A stretch of 64,000 bases of DNA, from the NCBI RefSeq assembly GCF_900188165.1, contig NZ_FZOS01000008.1, positions 96,879-160,878 on the forward strand, given 5' to 3'. The stretch comes from Edaphosphingomonas laterariae (GTDB taxonomy: Bacteria; Pseudomonadota; Alphaproteobacteria; Sphingomonadales; Sphingomonadaceae). Of the stretch, positions 1 to 8,881 are shown piece after piece. A program made the position numbers and the translations under genes. The stretch's first letter is position 1. The number at the start of each line of letters is the position of its first letter. The notes under the pieces are model-generated. The model made no database searches. It was given only the letters and a program-made list of their open reading frames with translations, and was not told where the DNA came from.

Positions 1-2
1 CG

Positions 3-2198
3 GTGCTGGCGCTCTATCTGATGCTGGTGATCGGCGCGATCGCCGGGGTGTCCAGGCGGCAGGGCTGGCTGTGGCTGGCGATCGCCGCGCTGGTCGGTGG
101 TTTCGGCTGGGCGGGCCTGCTGATCGCGACCAGCGTGATCGACATCGCCACCGCGAGCGCGATCGGCCTGCTGCTGCTGGCGCTGGCCTTTGCCATGCCG
201 ATCCTGGCGGCAGGCACGGCCGCGATCGAACCGACCCGCTGGCTGCGCGCCGGCACGGTGATCGCGGCGGCGGTGCAACTGGCGCTGCTGATCGTGCAGG
301 GCGGGTTCAGCCCGCTGGTCTGGGGTTTTTACGGGCTGCTGGCGATCGGCGCGGTGCTGCTGGCCCGCATCGATCCGCGCCAGTGGATGCTGCCGCCGAT
401 CGCGCTGGGCGTGGCACTGGTGACGATCGCCTTGTGGCCGACGCCGAGCCTGCCGCTGCTGGCGGCGGTGGGCGGCGGGCTGATCGCGATCCTCGCCGGG
501 CCGGCGCTGGTCGACGCCTGGGATCGCACCCGTGGCCGGGTGGGCGTGGCCCAGGGATCGGCCGCGCTGATCGGCGCGGTCGTCATCGGCTGGCTGCGTT
601 TCCCCGAATTGCTGAGCGGCTGGGGCTGGGGGCTGACCGCGACGATCTTCGCCGCCGCGCCGGCGATCGCGGCGGCGCGCGGCTGGACGCTGGTGGAACG
701 CCATGGCGACTGGCGATTCGCGCTGCTCGCGACCGCATCGGCGACACTGGTCGCGATCGGCGCGGCCTTTGCGCTGCCCGATAGCTGGCTGCCGCCGGTG
801 TACGCCGCCATCGCCTGCGCATTGGCGTATGTGGCGCGCCGGGCCGAGGACGATCTGCTCGCCTGGGCGCCGCGCCTGCTGGCGCTGATCGTCGCCGCGC
901 ATCTGTTGCTGCTCGATCTGGGCGGTGCGCTGATCGCGGGCTTCGGCAATATGCCGCGGCTGCTGGCGACGGCCATGCTGTTCGCCATCGCCGGCCATGT
1001 CGAACGGGGCCGCCTGTTCGGCGCCGGCTGGATGATCCTGGCGGCGCTGGTGACGGCGCGCCTGCTGTTCAACCTGTTGCCCGATGCCTGGGCGCCGACC
1101 GGCTTCGGCCTGCTGGCGCTGGGGCTTGCCTGGGCGGCCGATCGCCTGCCGGCCTTCCGGGGCCGCGCGGCGGCGCTGACCCTGGCGCTGCTCGCAACGC
1201 TGGGCGCGTGTGCCGGGCTGATCGTGTGGCTGGTCGAATCGGCGGCGGCGATCTTCGGCACCTTCGTGCTGGCCGGCGACCTGCCGACGCCGCTGCGCGC
1301 GATGCAGGGGATGGCGCTGCCGATGCTGAGCGTTGGCGCGCTGCTGCTGCTGACGCGGGCGGCACGTTTCCGGCCCCTGCGCGCGCTGCTGTTCGTCATC
1401 GCCGGTGCGGCGCTGGCGGCGACCGCGCATATCCTGTTCAAGCAGATCTTCGCGATCGACAGCACGGGCGGGATCATCGCTTATGCCTTTGCCGAGCGCG
1501 TGGTAGCGACGCAGGCGCTGGCCGCGATCGGCCTGATCGCGCTGTGGCGGCGCGATGGCCACGATCTGTTGCAGCCGATCGGCATCGCGCTGCTGGCGCT
1601 GGCGGCCTTCCGCCTCGTCTGGTTCGATCTGATCGTCTTCAACCCGCTGGCCCGCGATCAGGCGGTGGGGCCGTGGCCGATCGCGAACCTGCTGCTGCCG
1701 GCTTATGGCCTGCCGATCCTGTGGATCATGCTGTTCCGGCGGCTGGAGCCCGATATCGCCCGGCGGATCGACCGGCCGCTGACCGGGCTCGCCATGGCGC
1801 TGATCCTGATGCTGGCGGCGGCGAGCGTGCGCCAGATCTTCGAAGGCAGCATCCTGACCGGCGAGGGGGTGAGCCCGAGAGAGGATATCGCCCGCTCGAT
1901 CGCGGGGATCGCGCTGGCCATCGGCTTCCTGCGCTACGGCATCATCCGCGAAGGCGGGGGCGAAGGCAGCGATGGCGGCGGCGGCAAGGCCTGGCGTATC
2001 GCCGCCTTGCTGCTGATGCTGGCGACGGCGGCCAAGGTGTTCCTGTGGGATGCCAAGGGGCTGGAAGGGCTGCTGCGCATTGCCAGCTTCGTCGCCCTGG
2101 GTTTCAGCCTGATCGGCATCGGCTTCCTCTATAATCGCTATCTGACGGGCGCGTCGGACAAGCGGGAAGAGGAAGGGGCGGAGGCGCCGGCCGCCTAG
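3..2198 (+). CDS. DUF2339 family membrane protein, 5'-truncated by window edge
   Basis: About 731 residues are visible and the frame is open to the left edge, so the true start lies outside the window. Nearly the whole chain consists of hydrophobic segments separated by very short polar loops, giving well over fifteen predicted membrane helices. That architecture, a long run of Ala/Leu/Gly-rich helices ending in a short acidic/basic tail (SDKREEEGAEAPAA), is typical of the large DUF2339 inner-membrane proteins of Proteobacteria. Members are usually longer than this fragment, so an N-terminal part is missing. The function of the family is unknown; no catalytic motif is visible. It is convergent with the sulfatase gene that follows. 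Confidence 0.8.
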   Translation: MLALYLMLVIGAIAGVSRRQGWLWLAIAALVGGFGWAGLLIATSVIDIATASAIGLLLLALAFAMPILAAGTAAIEPTRWLRAGTVIAAAVQLALLIVQGGFSPLVWGFYGLLAIGAVLLARIDPRQWMLPPIALGVALVTIALWPTPSLPLLAAVGGGLIAILAGPALVDAWDRTRGRVGVAQGSAALIGAVVIGWLRFPELLSGWGWGLTATIFAAAPAIAAARGWTLVERHGDWRFALLATASATLVAIGAAFALPDSWLPPVYAAIACALAYVARRAEDDLLAWAPRLLALIVAAHLLLLDLGGALIAGFGNMPRLLATAMLFAIAGHVERGRLFGAGWMILAALVTARLLFNLLPDAWAPTGFGLLALGLAWAADRLPAFRGRAAALTLALLATLGACAGLIVWLVESAAAIFGTFVLAGDLPTPLRAMQGMALPMLSVGALLLLTRAARFRPLRALLFVIAGAALAATAHILFKQIFAIDSTGGIIAYAFAERVVATQALAAIGLIALWRRDGHDLLQPIGIALLALAAFRLVWFDLIVFNPLARDQAVGPWPIANLLLPAYGLPILWIMLFRRLEPDIARRIDRPLTGLAMALILMLAAASVRQIFEGSILTGEGVSPREDIARSIAGIALAIGFLRYGIIREGGGEGSDGGGGKAWRIAALLLMLATAAKVFLWDAKGLEGLLRIASFVALGFSLIGIGFLYNRYLTGASDKREEEGAEAPAA

Positions 2199-2289
2199 GC
2201 GCAGTGTCGGAACCCCCGCCTTCTTTGGCCGATCGCCGCCGTGTTGCCCTTGTGTCGACGAGGGCGATCAGGGGCGCCAGCGGCCTGCG

Positions 2290-2337
2290 CCGGAGCGGTG
2301 TCTTACCCTCTGTAATCGAGGGTAGACACCGCTCCGG
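2290..2337. terminator. Stem-loop between convergent genes
   Basis: An inverted repeat with arms 2290-2302 (ccggagcggtgtc) and 2325-2337 (gacaccgctccgg) extends inward through taccctc/gagggta with one bulged T. It lies between the convergent DUF2339 and sulfatase genes. There is no T-run on either side, so it may be a structured 3' end or a REP-like element rather than a classical intrinsic terminator. Confidence 0.5.
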
Positions 2338-2358
2338 ACGATCAGCGCCCCTCGGTCC

Positions 2359-3846
2359 TTAGCTGCCCTTGCTGCCCATTGAGCCTTCGAGCGCTTCGAG
2401 GGCATCGCCCACCGTGAAGCTCGCCGGCTTCTGGCGTGGCGGGAAGTCCTTGAAGGTCTCCAGCACCTTGCCGACCGCTTCCTGGATCGGCACGAGCACA
2501 TAGACGCGCCGGTAGGCCCAGTCGCCATAGTTCATGCCGTCGTCCCCCTTTTCGTAAGGGTCGATCTTCAGGTCGAAGATCAGCGGAACGCGCAGGGTCC
2601 GGAACGGATTGCGCCACACTTCGAAGCCCTTGGCGTCCTGCACCATGAAGTGTGCCTTCACCCGCTTGCTGCGCGCCGCCAGCAAGTCGCCATCGTCGCT
2701 GAAGTAGAGGAACCCCTTGCGGGCGCTTTCTTTCGACTTGCCGGCCAGATAGTCGCCCTGATCGACGCCATCGAGATGCACCTTGTAGGTCATGGAGCCG
2801 ACCTTGGTGCCCTTGAGCAGCTGGTCCTTCACGTCGGGATTGCCGGCCGCAGCCACCAGCGTCGGGAACCAGTCTTCGGCCGACATCAGATCCTTGTAGA
2901 CCGAGCCCGGCTTGACCACACCCGGCCAGCGGATCAGCGCCGGCACGCGCCAGCCGCCGTCCCAGTTGGTGTTCTTCTCGCTGCGGAAGGGGGTCGTGCC
3001 CGCATCGGGGAAGAGGCACTCCATCGGGCCATTGTCGGTGGTGTAGATGACGATGGTGTTCTCGGTCAGGCCCTGCTTGTCGAGGAAATCGAGCATCTGG
3101 CCGATGGAATCGTCATGCTCGACCATGCCGTCGGCGTAAAAGCCAAGGCCGGTGCGGCCCTTGTTCTTCGGGTTCGGGTGCGTGAAATTATGCATGCGCG
3201 TGGTGTTGAACCACACGAAGAACGGCGTATCGGCCTTGGCCGCGCGGGCGATGAAGTCCTGAGCCTTGTCGACCACTTCCAGGTCGATCGTTTCCATCCG
3301 CTTCTTGTTGAGCGGGCCGGTATCCTCGACCTTTTGTCCGCCCTTGCCGTCGGAATGGCAGTGCAGCACGCCGCGTGGGCCGTATTTCTTCTTGAATTCC
3401 GGATCCTTCGGATAGTCCTCATTCTCCGGCTCTTCCTCCGCATTGAGGTGGTAGAGGTTGCCGAAGAACTCGTCGAAGCCGTGCACCGTCGGCAGGAACT
3501 CGTCCTTGTCGCCCAAGTGGTTCTTGCCGAACTGGCCGGTCGCATAGCCGAGCGGCTTGAGCAGCTCGGCCATGGTCGGGTCTTCCTTCTGGATGCCGAG
3601 GTCCGCGCCCGGCAGACCCACTTTCGACATGCCCGTGCGGAACGGCATCTGCCCGGTGATGAACGCGGCGCGGCCGGCGGTGCAGCTCTGCTGCGCGTAA
3701 TAGGTGACAAGCTTGCCGCCCTCGGCAGCGAGCCGATCGATGTTGGGGGTATCGTAGCCCATCACCCCGTTGTTGAAGCAACTGATGTTTCCATAACCAA
3801 CGTCGTCACCGAACATGACGAGGATATTGGGCTTTCCTTTGGGCAT
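2359..3846 (-). CDS. Arylsulfatase (formylglycine-dependent, S1 family), copy 1
   Basis: A 495-residue sulfatase that should hydrolyse sulfate esters. The family signature CTAGR is at residues 55-59; Cys55 is the residue oxidised to formylglycine. The N-terminal metal ligands are the paired Asp14-Asp15 (FGDD), and a later TDNGP supplies another Asp-Asn metal site. I chose the ATG at 3846 because it is preceded by an AGGAG ribosome site and by homology with the neighbouring sulfatase (both begin x-x-x-PNIL). The upstream frame continues but looks non-coding. There is no signal peptide, so activity is cytoplasmic as read. Sequence similarity to the second sulfatase at 4093-5589 is high over the full length, so these are paralogues. 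A terminator separates the two genes, so this copy probably has its own promoter in 3847-4020. The substrate is unknown. Confidence 0.92.
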   Translation of the reverse strand: MPKGKPNILVMFGDDVGYGNISCFNNGVMGYDTPNIDRLAAEGGKLVTYYAQQSCTAGRAAFITGQMPFRTGMSKVGLPGADLGIQKEDPTMAELLKPLGYATGQFGKNHLGDKDEFLPTVHGFDEFFGNLYHLNAEEEPENEDYPKDPEFKKKYGPRGVLHCHSDGKGGQKVEDTGPLNKKRMETIDLEVVDKAQDFIARAAKADTPFFVWFNTTRMHNFTHPNPKNKGRTGLGFYADGMVEHDDSIGQMLDFLDKQGLTENTIVIYTTDNGPMECLFPDAGTTPFRSEKNTNWDGGWRVPALIRWPGVVKPGSVYKDLMSAEDWFPTLVAAAGNPDVKDQLLKGTKVGSMTYKVHLDGVDQGDYLAGKSKESARKGFLYFSDDGDLLAARSKRVKAHFMVQDAKGFEVWRNPFRTLRVPLIFDLKIDPYEKGDDGMNYGDWAYRRVYVLVPIQEAVGKVLETFKDFPPRQKPASFTVGDALEALEGSMGSKGS

Positions 3847-4020
3847 GATCAGCTCCTGTCGCTCGCCCCCGGCGACGGTATAGGGAGGTGATCGGGCCGG
3901 GTGTATCGGGAGAAATCCCGACACGCCCACGTCCATTTCATCGAGCCGGTACTGGGTCTGGTGTCGTGGCAGTCCGAACAATCCGGCATTCAGCGTTCGA
4001 CGACCTTCCGCCAAGGCGAG

Positions 4021-4062
4021 AAAAGGCCCCGGCCCGACGGGATCGGACCGGGGCCTTTTTTT
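4021..4062. terminator. Strong intrinsic terminator between the two sulfatase genes
   Basis: A perfect 12-bp stem, aaaaggccccgg (4021-4032) and ccggggcctttt (4048-4059), with a 15-nt loop and a T-run on the plus strand and an A-tract (T-run in the minus transcript) on the other side. It lies downstream of the second sulfatase on the minus strand and should end that transcript. Confidence 0.85.
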
Positions 4063-4092
4063 CCGCAGGCGGCCGTCTGATGCCGCGCGGCG

Positions 4093-5589
4093 TCAGCCGG
4101 CCGGTGCGGTCAGCTTTTCCATCACCTGATCGAGCGAGAAGCTCGCCGCGTGCTGCGCCGGCGGGAATTCCTTGAACGTGGCCAGGAACTGCCCGACGAT
4201 ATTTTGCGCGGGCACCAGCAGATAGGCGCGATCGAGCAGCCAATCATAATAAGTGTTCGACGTGCGATCGGCCCGTTCATAGGGGTCGGTGCGCAGGTTG
4301 AAGATCTTGGGCAGGCGCAGCGGCACGAAGGGTTCGGCCCAGATACGCAGCGTGCCTTCGCAACGCTGTTCGAGGAAGACCAGCTTCCAATTGTCGTAGC
4401 GGACGGCGACGACATCGGCATCGTCGTTGAAATAGACGAAGCCGGGGCGCGGACTTTCCTTGGCCTTGCCGGTCAGATAGTCCGTCATGTCATAGCCATC
4501 GAGATGGGCCTTATACTTGATCCCATCCAGGGTGGCCCCCTTCTTCAGATCTTCCTTGACGGTCTTCGTGCCGGCGATGTTGGCGAAGGTGGGGAACCAA
4601 TCGAGGTGCGAGATGATGCCCGTGCAGGTCGATCCCGCCTCGATCTGGCCGGGGAAGCGCACGATGGCAGGTACGCGATAGGCACCTTCCCAGTTCGTGT
4701 TCTTTTCGCAGCGGAACGGCGTGGTGCCGGCATCCGGCCACGAGTTCTGGTGCGGGCCATTGTCGGTCGAATACATCACGAACGTGTTGTCGGCGATGCC
4801 CAGTTCGTCGAGCAGATCGATCATCTCACCCATGTTGAGATCATGGTCGATCATCACGTCATGATATTCGGATTGCCAGCGGCCGGACTGGCCGAGGCTC
4901 GAATCCTTGGCGTGGGTGCGGAAGTGCATGTGGCTGGTGTTGAACCAGACGAAGAAAGGCTCGTCCGCCTCGACCGAGGCCTTGATGAACTTCTTGGCGC
5001 CGGCGAGGAATTCCTCGTCGATCGTCTTCATCCGTTCCTTGGTGAGCGGGCCGGTATTTTCGATCTTCTGGCCGCCCTTGCCGTCTGCCCAGCAGTGGAG
5101 AACGCCGCGCGGGCCGAACTTTTTACGGAAATCGGGAAAATCCTTCTCGGGCGGATAATCGCGGTTCTCCGGCTCTTCCTCCGCATTCAAATGATAGAGA
5201 TTGCCGAAAAATTCGTCGAAGCCGTGCATCGTCGGCAGATGTTCGTCCCGATCACCCAGATGGTTCTTGCCGAATTGACCGGTGCGATAGCCCTGATTCT
5301 TAAGCATCCGCGCGATCGTCGGGATTTCCTTCTTCATGCCCAGTTCCGCGCCCGGCAGGCCAACCTTGGTGAGGCCCGTGCGCATGCCGGCCTGGCCGGT
5401 GATGAAGGACGCACGGCCGGCGGTGCAGCTCTGTTCCGCATAATAGTCCGTGAACTTCATGCCTTCCTTGGCAAGGCGGTCGATATTGGGCGTCGTGTAG
5501 CCCATCACGCCGTGGGAGTAGCAGCTGAGATTGTCTCGGCCGATATCATCCCCCCACAAGATAAGGATATTGGGTTGCTTGCCAGCCAT
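4093..5589 (-). CDS. Arylsulfatase (formylglycine-dependent, S1 family), copy 2
   Basis: A 498-residue paralogue of the neighbouring sulfatase. It has the same GDD metal-binding start (Asp14, Asp15), the same CTAGR formylglycine motif with Cys55, and the same STDNGP segment in the middle of the chain. The ATG at 5589 follows GAGGAG. No secretion signal is visible. It lies 149 bp downstream of the phosphotransferase gene on the same strand and may be co-transcribed with it; a strong terminator follows. Two tandem sulfatases suggest either different sulfate-ester substrates or a recent duplication. Formylglycine formation needs a maturase (FGE or anSME), which is not encoded in this window. Confidence 0.92.
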   Translation of the reverse strand: MAGKQPNILILWGDDIGRDNLSCYSHGVMGYTTPNIDRLAKEGMKFTDYYAEQSCTAGRASFITGQAGMRTGLTKVGLPGAELGMKKEIPTIARMLKNQGYRTGQFGKNHLGDRDEHLPTMHGFDEFFGNLYHLNAEEEPENRDYPPEKDFPDFRKKFGPRGVLHCWADGKGGQKIENTGPLTKERMKTIDEEFLAGAKKFIKASVEADEPFFVWFNTSHMHFRTHAKDSSLGQSGRWQSEYHDVMIDHDLNMGEMIDLLDELGIADNTFVMYSTDNGPHQNSWPDAGTTPFRCEKNTNWEGAYRVPAIVRFPGQIEAGSTCTGIISHLDWFPTFANIAGTKTVKEDLKKGATLDGIKYKAHLDGYDMTDYLTGKAKESPRPGFVYFNDDADVVAVRYDNWKLVFLEQRCEGTLRIWAEPFVPLRLPKIFNLRTDPYERADRTSNTYYDWLLDRAYLLVPAQNIVGQFLATFKEFPPAQHAASFSLDQVMEKLTAPAG

Positions 5590-5738
5590 GGGTGACTCCT
5601 CGCGGAAACGGGTCATGGCACGGAGACTCAGGAGACGTTCCGTGCATGACATGGGTCCGCCAAGGGAGGCTGGCCGGCAATCAGCACTAACCCCGAGGGC
5701 GGATCGGGATTCCCCTGAACCGCATCTCGGGTTGGTGG

Positions 5739-6803
5739 TCAGCCGCCCTGTGCGGCCAGCCAGCCGGCGGCCGCGAGGGCCGGGAATTTGGCGGCCATGT
5801 CGCGCGCATGGGCCGATGCCGCCGTGCCGCGCACCACCCGGCCCTTGATCCCGTGGATGATCGCGGCCAGCCGGAAGATGTTGAACGCGGTGTAGAATTG
5901 CAGGTTGCCGATTCCCGCCCGGCCGGTGCGCGCGCAATAAGCGGCGACATAATCGGCCTCGGACGGAATGTTGAGCGCGGCGAGATCGGCGCCGGCGATG
6001 CCGGTCGCGACCGGGGGGGCGAGCCGGTACATCATCAGGTGATAGGCGAAGTCCGACAGCGGATCGCCCAGCGTCGACAATTCCCAGTCGAGGACCGCGA
6101 TGACGCGCGGTTCGGTGGGGTGGAAGATCATGTTGTCGCAGCGGAAATCGCCATGGGTGATGCGCACCTCGCCTGCTTGCGCGGGCATATGCGCTTCCAG
6201 CCAGCCGATCAGCGCGTCCATATCGGCATTGCGGCCGGCCTCGACATCGTCGTGATACTGCTTCGTCCAGCGGCCGATCTGCCGTTCGAAGAAATTGCCG
6301 GGCTTGCCATAATCGCCAAGGCCGATCGCTTCGGGATCGATGCCGTGGAGCTGCGCAAGCGTGGCGTTCATCGCGTCGAAATAGGCCGGGCGATCGTCGC
6401 GGCTGACTTCGGGGAAGGTGGCATCCCAGAAGATGCGGCCTTCCACCATGTCCATCACATAGAACCAGGTGCCGATCACGCTGTCGTCGGTGCACAGGCC
6501 GTGGACGCGGGCGACCGGGAAATCGACGGTGGCGAGTGCGCTCAGCACGCGGGCCTCGCGCTCGACGGCGTGGGCGCCCTTGATCAGCTGGCCAGGCGGC
6601 TTGCGGCGCAGCACATAGGACCGGCCCGGCGTGACGAGCTTGTAGGTCGGGTTGGACTGGCCGCCCTTGAACTGTTCGACCGTCAGCGGGCCGGCATAGC
6701 CCGCGACATTTTCCTCCATCCAGCGGGCGAGCCGCGCTTCATCGAAGCGGTGCTGTTCGCGCACGGCGGTGGTGCCGCTGTTCTGATCCTGCCGATTGCC
6801 CAC
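5739..6803 (-). CDS. Phosphotransferase family protein (APH / ACAD10-type kinase fold)
   Basis: A 354-residue protein-kinase-like small-molecule kinase. The nucleotide-loop region GGQSNPTY is at residues 47-54, the catalytic loop HGDFRCDN at 217-224, and the metal-binding DWE at 239-241. This is the pattern of the subgroup found fused to, or beside, acyl-CoA dehydrogenases (ACAD10/11), rather than true aminoglycoside-resistance enzymes. I chose the GTG at 6803 because a GGGAGG ribosome site lies 8 nt upstream; the open frame extends further but has no site. Position upstream of a sulfatase and divergent from a flavin oxidoreductase suggests a role in breaking down a hydroxylated or sulfated compound; that is inference. 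Confidence 0.85.
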   Translation of the reverse strand: MGNRQDQNSGTTAVREQHRFDEARLARWMEENVAGYAGPLTVEQFKGGQSNPTYKLVTPGRSYVLRRKPPGQLIKGAHAVEREARVLSALATVDFPVARVHGLCTDDSVIGTWFYVMDMVEGRIFWDATFPEVSRDDRPAYFDAMNATLAQLHGIDPEAIGLGDYGKPGNFFERQIGRWTKQYHDDVEAGRNADMDALIGWLEAHMPAQAGEVRITHGDFRCDNMIFHPTEPRVIAVLDWELSTLGDPLSDFAYHLMMYRLAPPVATGIAGADLAALNIPSEADYVAAYCARTGRAGIGNLQFYTAFNIFRLAAIIHGIKGRVVRGTAASAHARDMAAKFPALAAAGWLAAQGG

Positions 6804-7115
6804 GCGCCCGACCTCCCACGTTCCGGCCGTGCTCCGGCCATGTTCCGGCCCGTCACGTCCGGCCGTTGCGCCTGTCCTTGCCGCATGGCCCCGGCGGCGA
6901 CAAGGCGGTTGCGACGGCCGACTGTGGCGAGGCAGCCAATTTGCCGGCGGGCCATGGCCTTCGGTTTTTCGGTGAACGGCCAAGGCCGCTGATCCGGCCG
7001 CAACCATGGGGCATCTGCATTGTGTGCGGCGCGGCAGGCGGCGCGGGGGTTTGACGGCCGGCCGGCACGCGCCTTAGCTCGGCCACCGGAGATGGATGGA
7101 TAAGCGAGCCCAAGG
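6804..7115. other. Divergent intergenic region, 312 bp
   Basis: This stretch separates the leftward kinase/sulfatase genes from the rightward LLM oxidoreductase and must hold promoters for both directions. Open frames crossing it are GC-rich shadows without ribosome sites. I see no convincing operator palindrome or sigma-70 pair in it. Confidence 0.5.
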
Positions 7116-7991
7116 ATGAAGATCGGCCTGTGCATGCCCTATATGGTGCGCGACTATGATCGCGACCGCATGTTGACCTGGGCGCGGAAGATCGACGCCG
7201 GTCCGTTCGACAGCCTGTCCTGCGGCGAACGGATCACCGGCTACAGCTATGAGATGCATTCAATCCTGTGCGCCGCCGCGGCGGTGACGGAGCGGGTGCG
7301 GATCATGCCATCGCTCTACGTGCTGCCGATGCGATCGGCGGTGATGACGGCGAAGGAAGTGGCGACTCTCGACGCGATTTCGGGCGGGCGCGTCGGCATC
7401 ACCGTGGGCGTGGGCGGGCGCGAAAAGGATTATCAGGCGGTCGGCGCGCCCTTCACCCACCGCCACCAGCGGCTCGACGAACAGGTGGCCGAGATGAAGC
7501 GCGTCTGGCGCGGCGAAACGCTGTTCGAGGGCATGGACGAGATAGGCCCGGCCTCGCCGCAGGGCGCCGACATCCCGATCTATGCCGGCGCGATGGGCCC
7601 CAAGGCGATCGCGCGCGCATCGGCCTGGGCGGACGGCATCTATGGCGCGTCGATGCTGGGCGATCGCGAGGGGCATCAGGCGATTTACGATATGGCGCGC
7701 ACCGCCTGGGCCGAGCGCGGGCGCACCGACAAGCCCTATCTGATCGCGAGCTTCTGGTGTTCGCTGTCGCCCGACGCCGAGCAGGACCTGAAGGCCTATA
7801 TCTACGATTACATGAAATATATCGGAGAGGATGTGGGGCGCGGCATGGCGGCGATGGCGACCTGCCACACGCCCGACGGCATCCGCCAGGCGATCGAGAA
7901 TGTGCGCGCCGCCGGTGCCGACGAACTGCTGATCTGCCCGGCCACCGCCCATTATGACGAGATCGACCGGCTGGCCGATCTGATCGGCTGA
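7116..7991 (+). CDS. LLM-class flavin-dependent oxidoreductase
   Basis: A 291-residue bacterial-luciferase-like TIM-barrel protein. Visible family features are the N-terminal MKIGLCMPYM strand, the segment VTERVRIMPSLYVLPMRSAVMTAKEVATLD cut by a turn, the SGGRVGITVGVGG loop at about residues 88-100, and the TPEGIRQ-like CHTPDGIRQAIENVRAAGADEL helix near the C-terminus. Such enzymes use FMNH2 or F420 for monooxygenation or hydride transfer; the cofactor cannot be fixed from sequence alone. The ATG has only a weak ribosome site. The gene ends 11 bp before the prophage attL repeat, so it is the last chromosomal gene on this side. Confidence 0.88.
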   Translation: MKIGLCMPYMVRDYDRDRMLTWARKIDAGPFDSLSCGERITGYSYEMHSILCAAAAVTERVRIMPSLYVLPMRSAVMTAKEVATLDAISGGRVGITVGVGGREKDYQAVGAPFTHRHQRLDEQVAEMKRVWRGETLFEGMDEIGPASPQGADIPIYAGAMGPKAIARASAWADGIYGASMLGDREGHQAIYDMARTAWAERGRTDKPYLIASFWCSLSPDAEQDLKAYIYDYMKYIGEDVGRGMAAMATCHTPDGIRQAIENVRAAGADELLICPATAHYDEIDRLADLIG

Positions 7992-8002
7992 GCGGAAGGA
8001 GC

Positions 8003-8024
8003 GCGCTGGTGGGCCCGGCAGGAC
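8003..8024. repeat. attL, 22-bp direct repeat
   Basis: The 22 bases starting gcgctggtgggcccggcagg are repeated exactly at 48732-48753. The last 18 of them are the 3' end of the tRNA-Ile2 gene (CCA plus acceptor and part of the T stem). The copy here is the partial duplicate; the intact tRNA is at the other end. Confidence 0.95.
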
Positions 8025-8057
8025 AACACTTATCGTTCACAATCAATATGATGGGTT

Positions 8058-8117
8058 TGTCTAACCACCCCAAACCGGCGACGCAAAACCTAAGCGCAGC
8101 GGACGCAATGTCTAACC
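8058..8117. promoter_or_regulatory. Two candidate integrase arm-type sites near attL
   Basis: The 9-mer TGTCTAACC occurs at 8058-8066 and 8109-8117, both in the same orientation, inside attL. The same 9-mer occurs twice, as an inverted pair, at 48662-48689 just inside attR. Such repeats near both att cores fit arm-type sites for a tyrosine integrase; binding is inferred. Confidence 0.6.
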
Positions 8118-8170
8118 TTTGGGGCTGATCAACACACCCTAAAAAGTGTGTATGAATGTGTATTATCTCC

Positions 8171-8207
8171 TTGCGCTTGCCTTCGAGCGTGTGTATACGA
8201 TACACAC
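8171..8207 (+). promoter_or_regulatory. Promoter with autoregulatory operator for hicAB
   Basis: A perfect palindrome gtgtgtat-acg-atacacac lies at 8189-8207. A candidate -35 TTGCGC is at 8171-8176 and a -10 TATACG at 8194-8199 (17-bp spacer) inside the palindrome. HicA follows 16 bp later. HicB carries a C-terminal ribbon-helix-helix, so repression of this promoter by HicB is the natural reading. Confidence 0.6.
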
Positions 8208-8223
8208 GAAGGGAGACGAGGGG

Positions 8224-8418
8224 ATGAAGAGCCGTGAAGTCATCAAGATTCTTAAAAAGGCCGGGTGGATCGAGCAGCGGCAAAGCGGAAGCCACAAACA
8301 ATTCCGCCACCCCGATCAACCCGAACGCGGCGTGGTCACCGTCCCCCACCCCAAGGCCGAAATGGCGATCGGAACGCTAAAGAGCATTGAGGACAAATCA
8401 GGGGTGGCCCTCCGGTAG
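8224..8418 (+). CDS. hicA: HicA toxin, mRNA interferase of a type II toxin-antitoxin pair
   Basis: A 64-residue protein with the HicA double-stranded-RNA-binding-like fold. The family core GWIEQRQSGSHKQFRHP contains the catalytic His24 in the GSH motif. It degrades mRNA when free and is neutralised by HicB. I chose the ATG at 8224 (MKSREV) because it fits the family length and is preceded by a gagggg ribosome site; the open frame begins 26 codons earlier, across the palindromic operator. The toxin-first order and a 42-bp gap to hicB are usual for this family. Its place directly inside attL makes it prophage cargo that could stabilise the lysogen. Confidence 0.92.
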   Translation: MKSREVIKILKKAGWIEQRQSGSHKQFRHPDQPERGVVTVPHPKAEMAIGTLKSIEDKSGVALR

Positions 8419-8460
8419 GGCCACCACCCACACGAGTTTCAGGGCAAGGAGGCCCACACC

Positions 8461-8850
8461 ATGGCAACCGTTTATTATCCCGCGATCATCGAGCGGGCCG
8501 GCGATACCTTCAGCGTTTTCTTTCCCGATCTGAAGGGCCTCGCCTCCGCCGGTGACACGATCCACGAAGCCGCGATCGCGGCCGAGGAAGCGCTTGGCGT
8601 CCACCTGCTCGCCATGGCCGAACACAAGGAGGATATTCCCGCCCCCTCCGAGCTTGATGCAATCGAGGCCGATCCCGAGGTGGACGAAGCCATCCGCATC
8701 CTCGTGCGGGGCGAGCGCCCCGGCCGCGCCGTGCGGCTGAACATCACGCTGGACGAAGGGTTGGTGGCTGCCATCGATCGGGTGGCGGGCAATCGTTCGC
8801 GCTTCTTAGCGGATGCCGCGCGCGTCGCTCTGGCCGGCCGCGCGCTGTGA
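8461..8850 (+). CDS. hicB: HicB antitoxin with RNase H-like and ribbon-helix-helix domains
   Basis: A 129-residue antitoxin. Residues 1-50 (YYPAIIERAGDTFSVFFPDL...) match the partly degraded RNase-H-like fold of HicB with its FPDL core. The C-terminal part, from about residue 85 (RAVRLNITLDEGLVAAIDRVA...), is a ribbon-helix-helix DNA-binding domain. It binds HicA and, through the C-terminal domain, probably the palindrome upstream of hicA. The ATG is preceded by a clear aaggagg site. Transcribed with hicA. Confidence 0.93.
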   Translation: MATVYYPAIIERAGDTFSVFFPDLKGLASAGDTIHEAAIAAEEALGVHLLAMAEHKEDIPAPSELDAIEADPEVDEAIRILVRGERPGRAVRLNITLDEGLVAAIDRVAGNRSRFLADAARVALAGRAL

Positions 8851-8881
8851 GCGCTTGGCTCAACGTCCAACGCAACTCATT

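Noticed and set aside
2650..3891. 413-residue plus-strand frame opposite sulfatase copy 1
   Set aside because: Sulfatase motifs are certain on the minus strand; the other frame is shadow.
8146..8223. Upstream in-frame start for HicA
   Set aside because: It would run the coding sequence through the promoter and operator and add 26 residues not found in the family.
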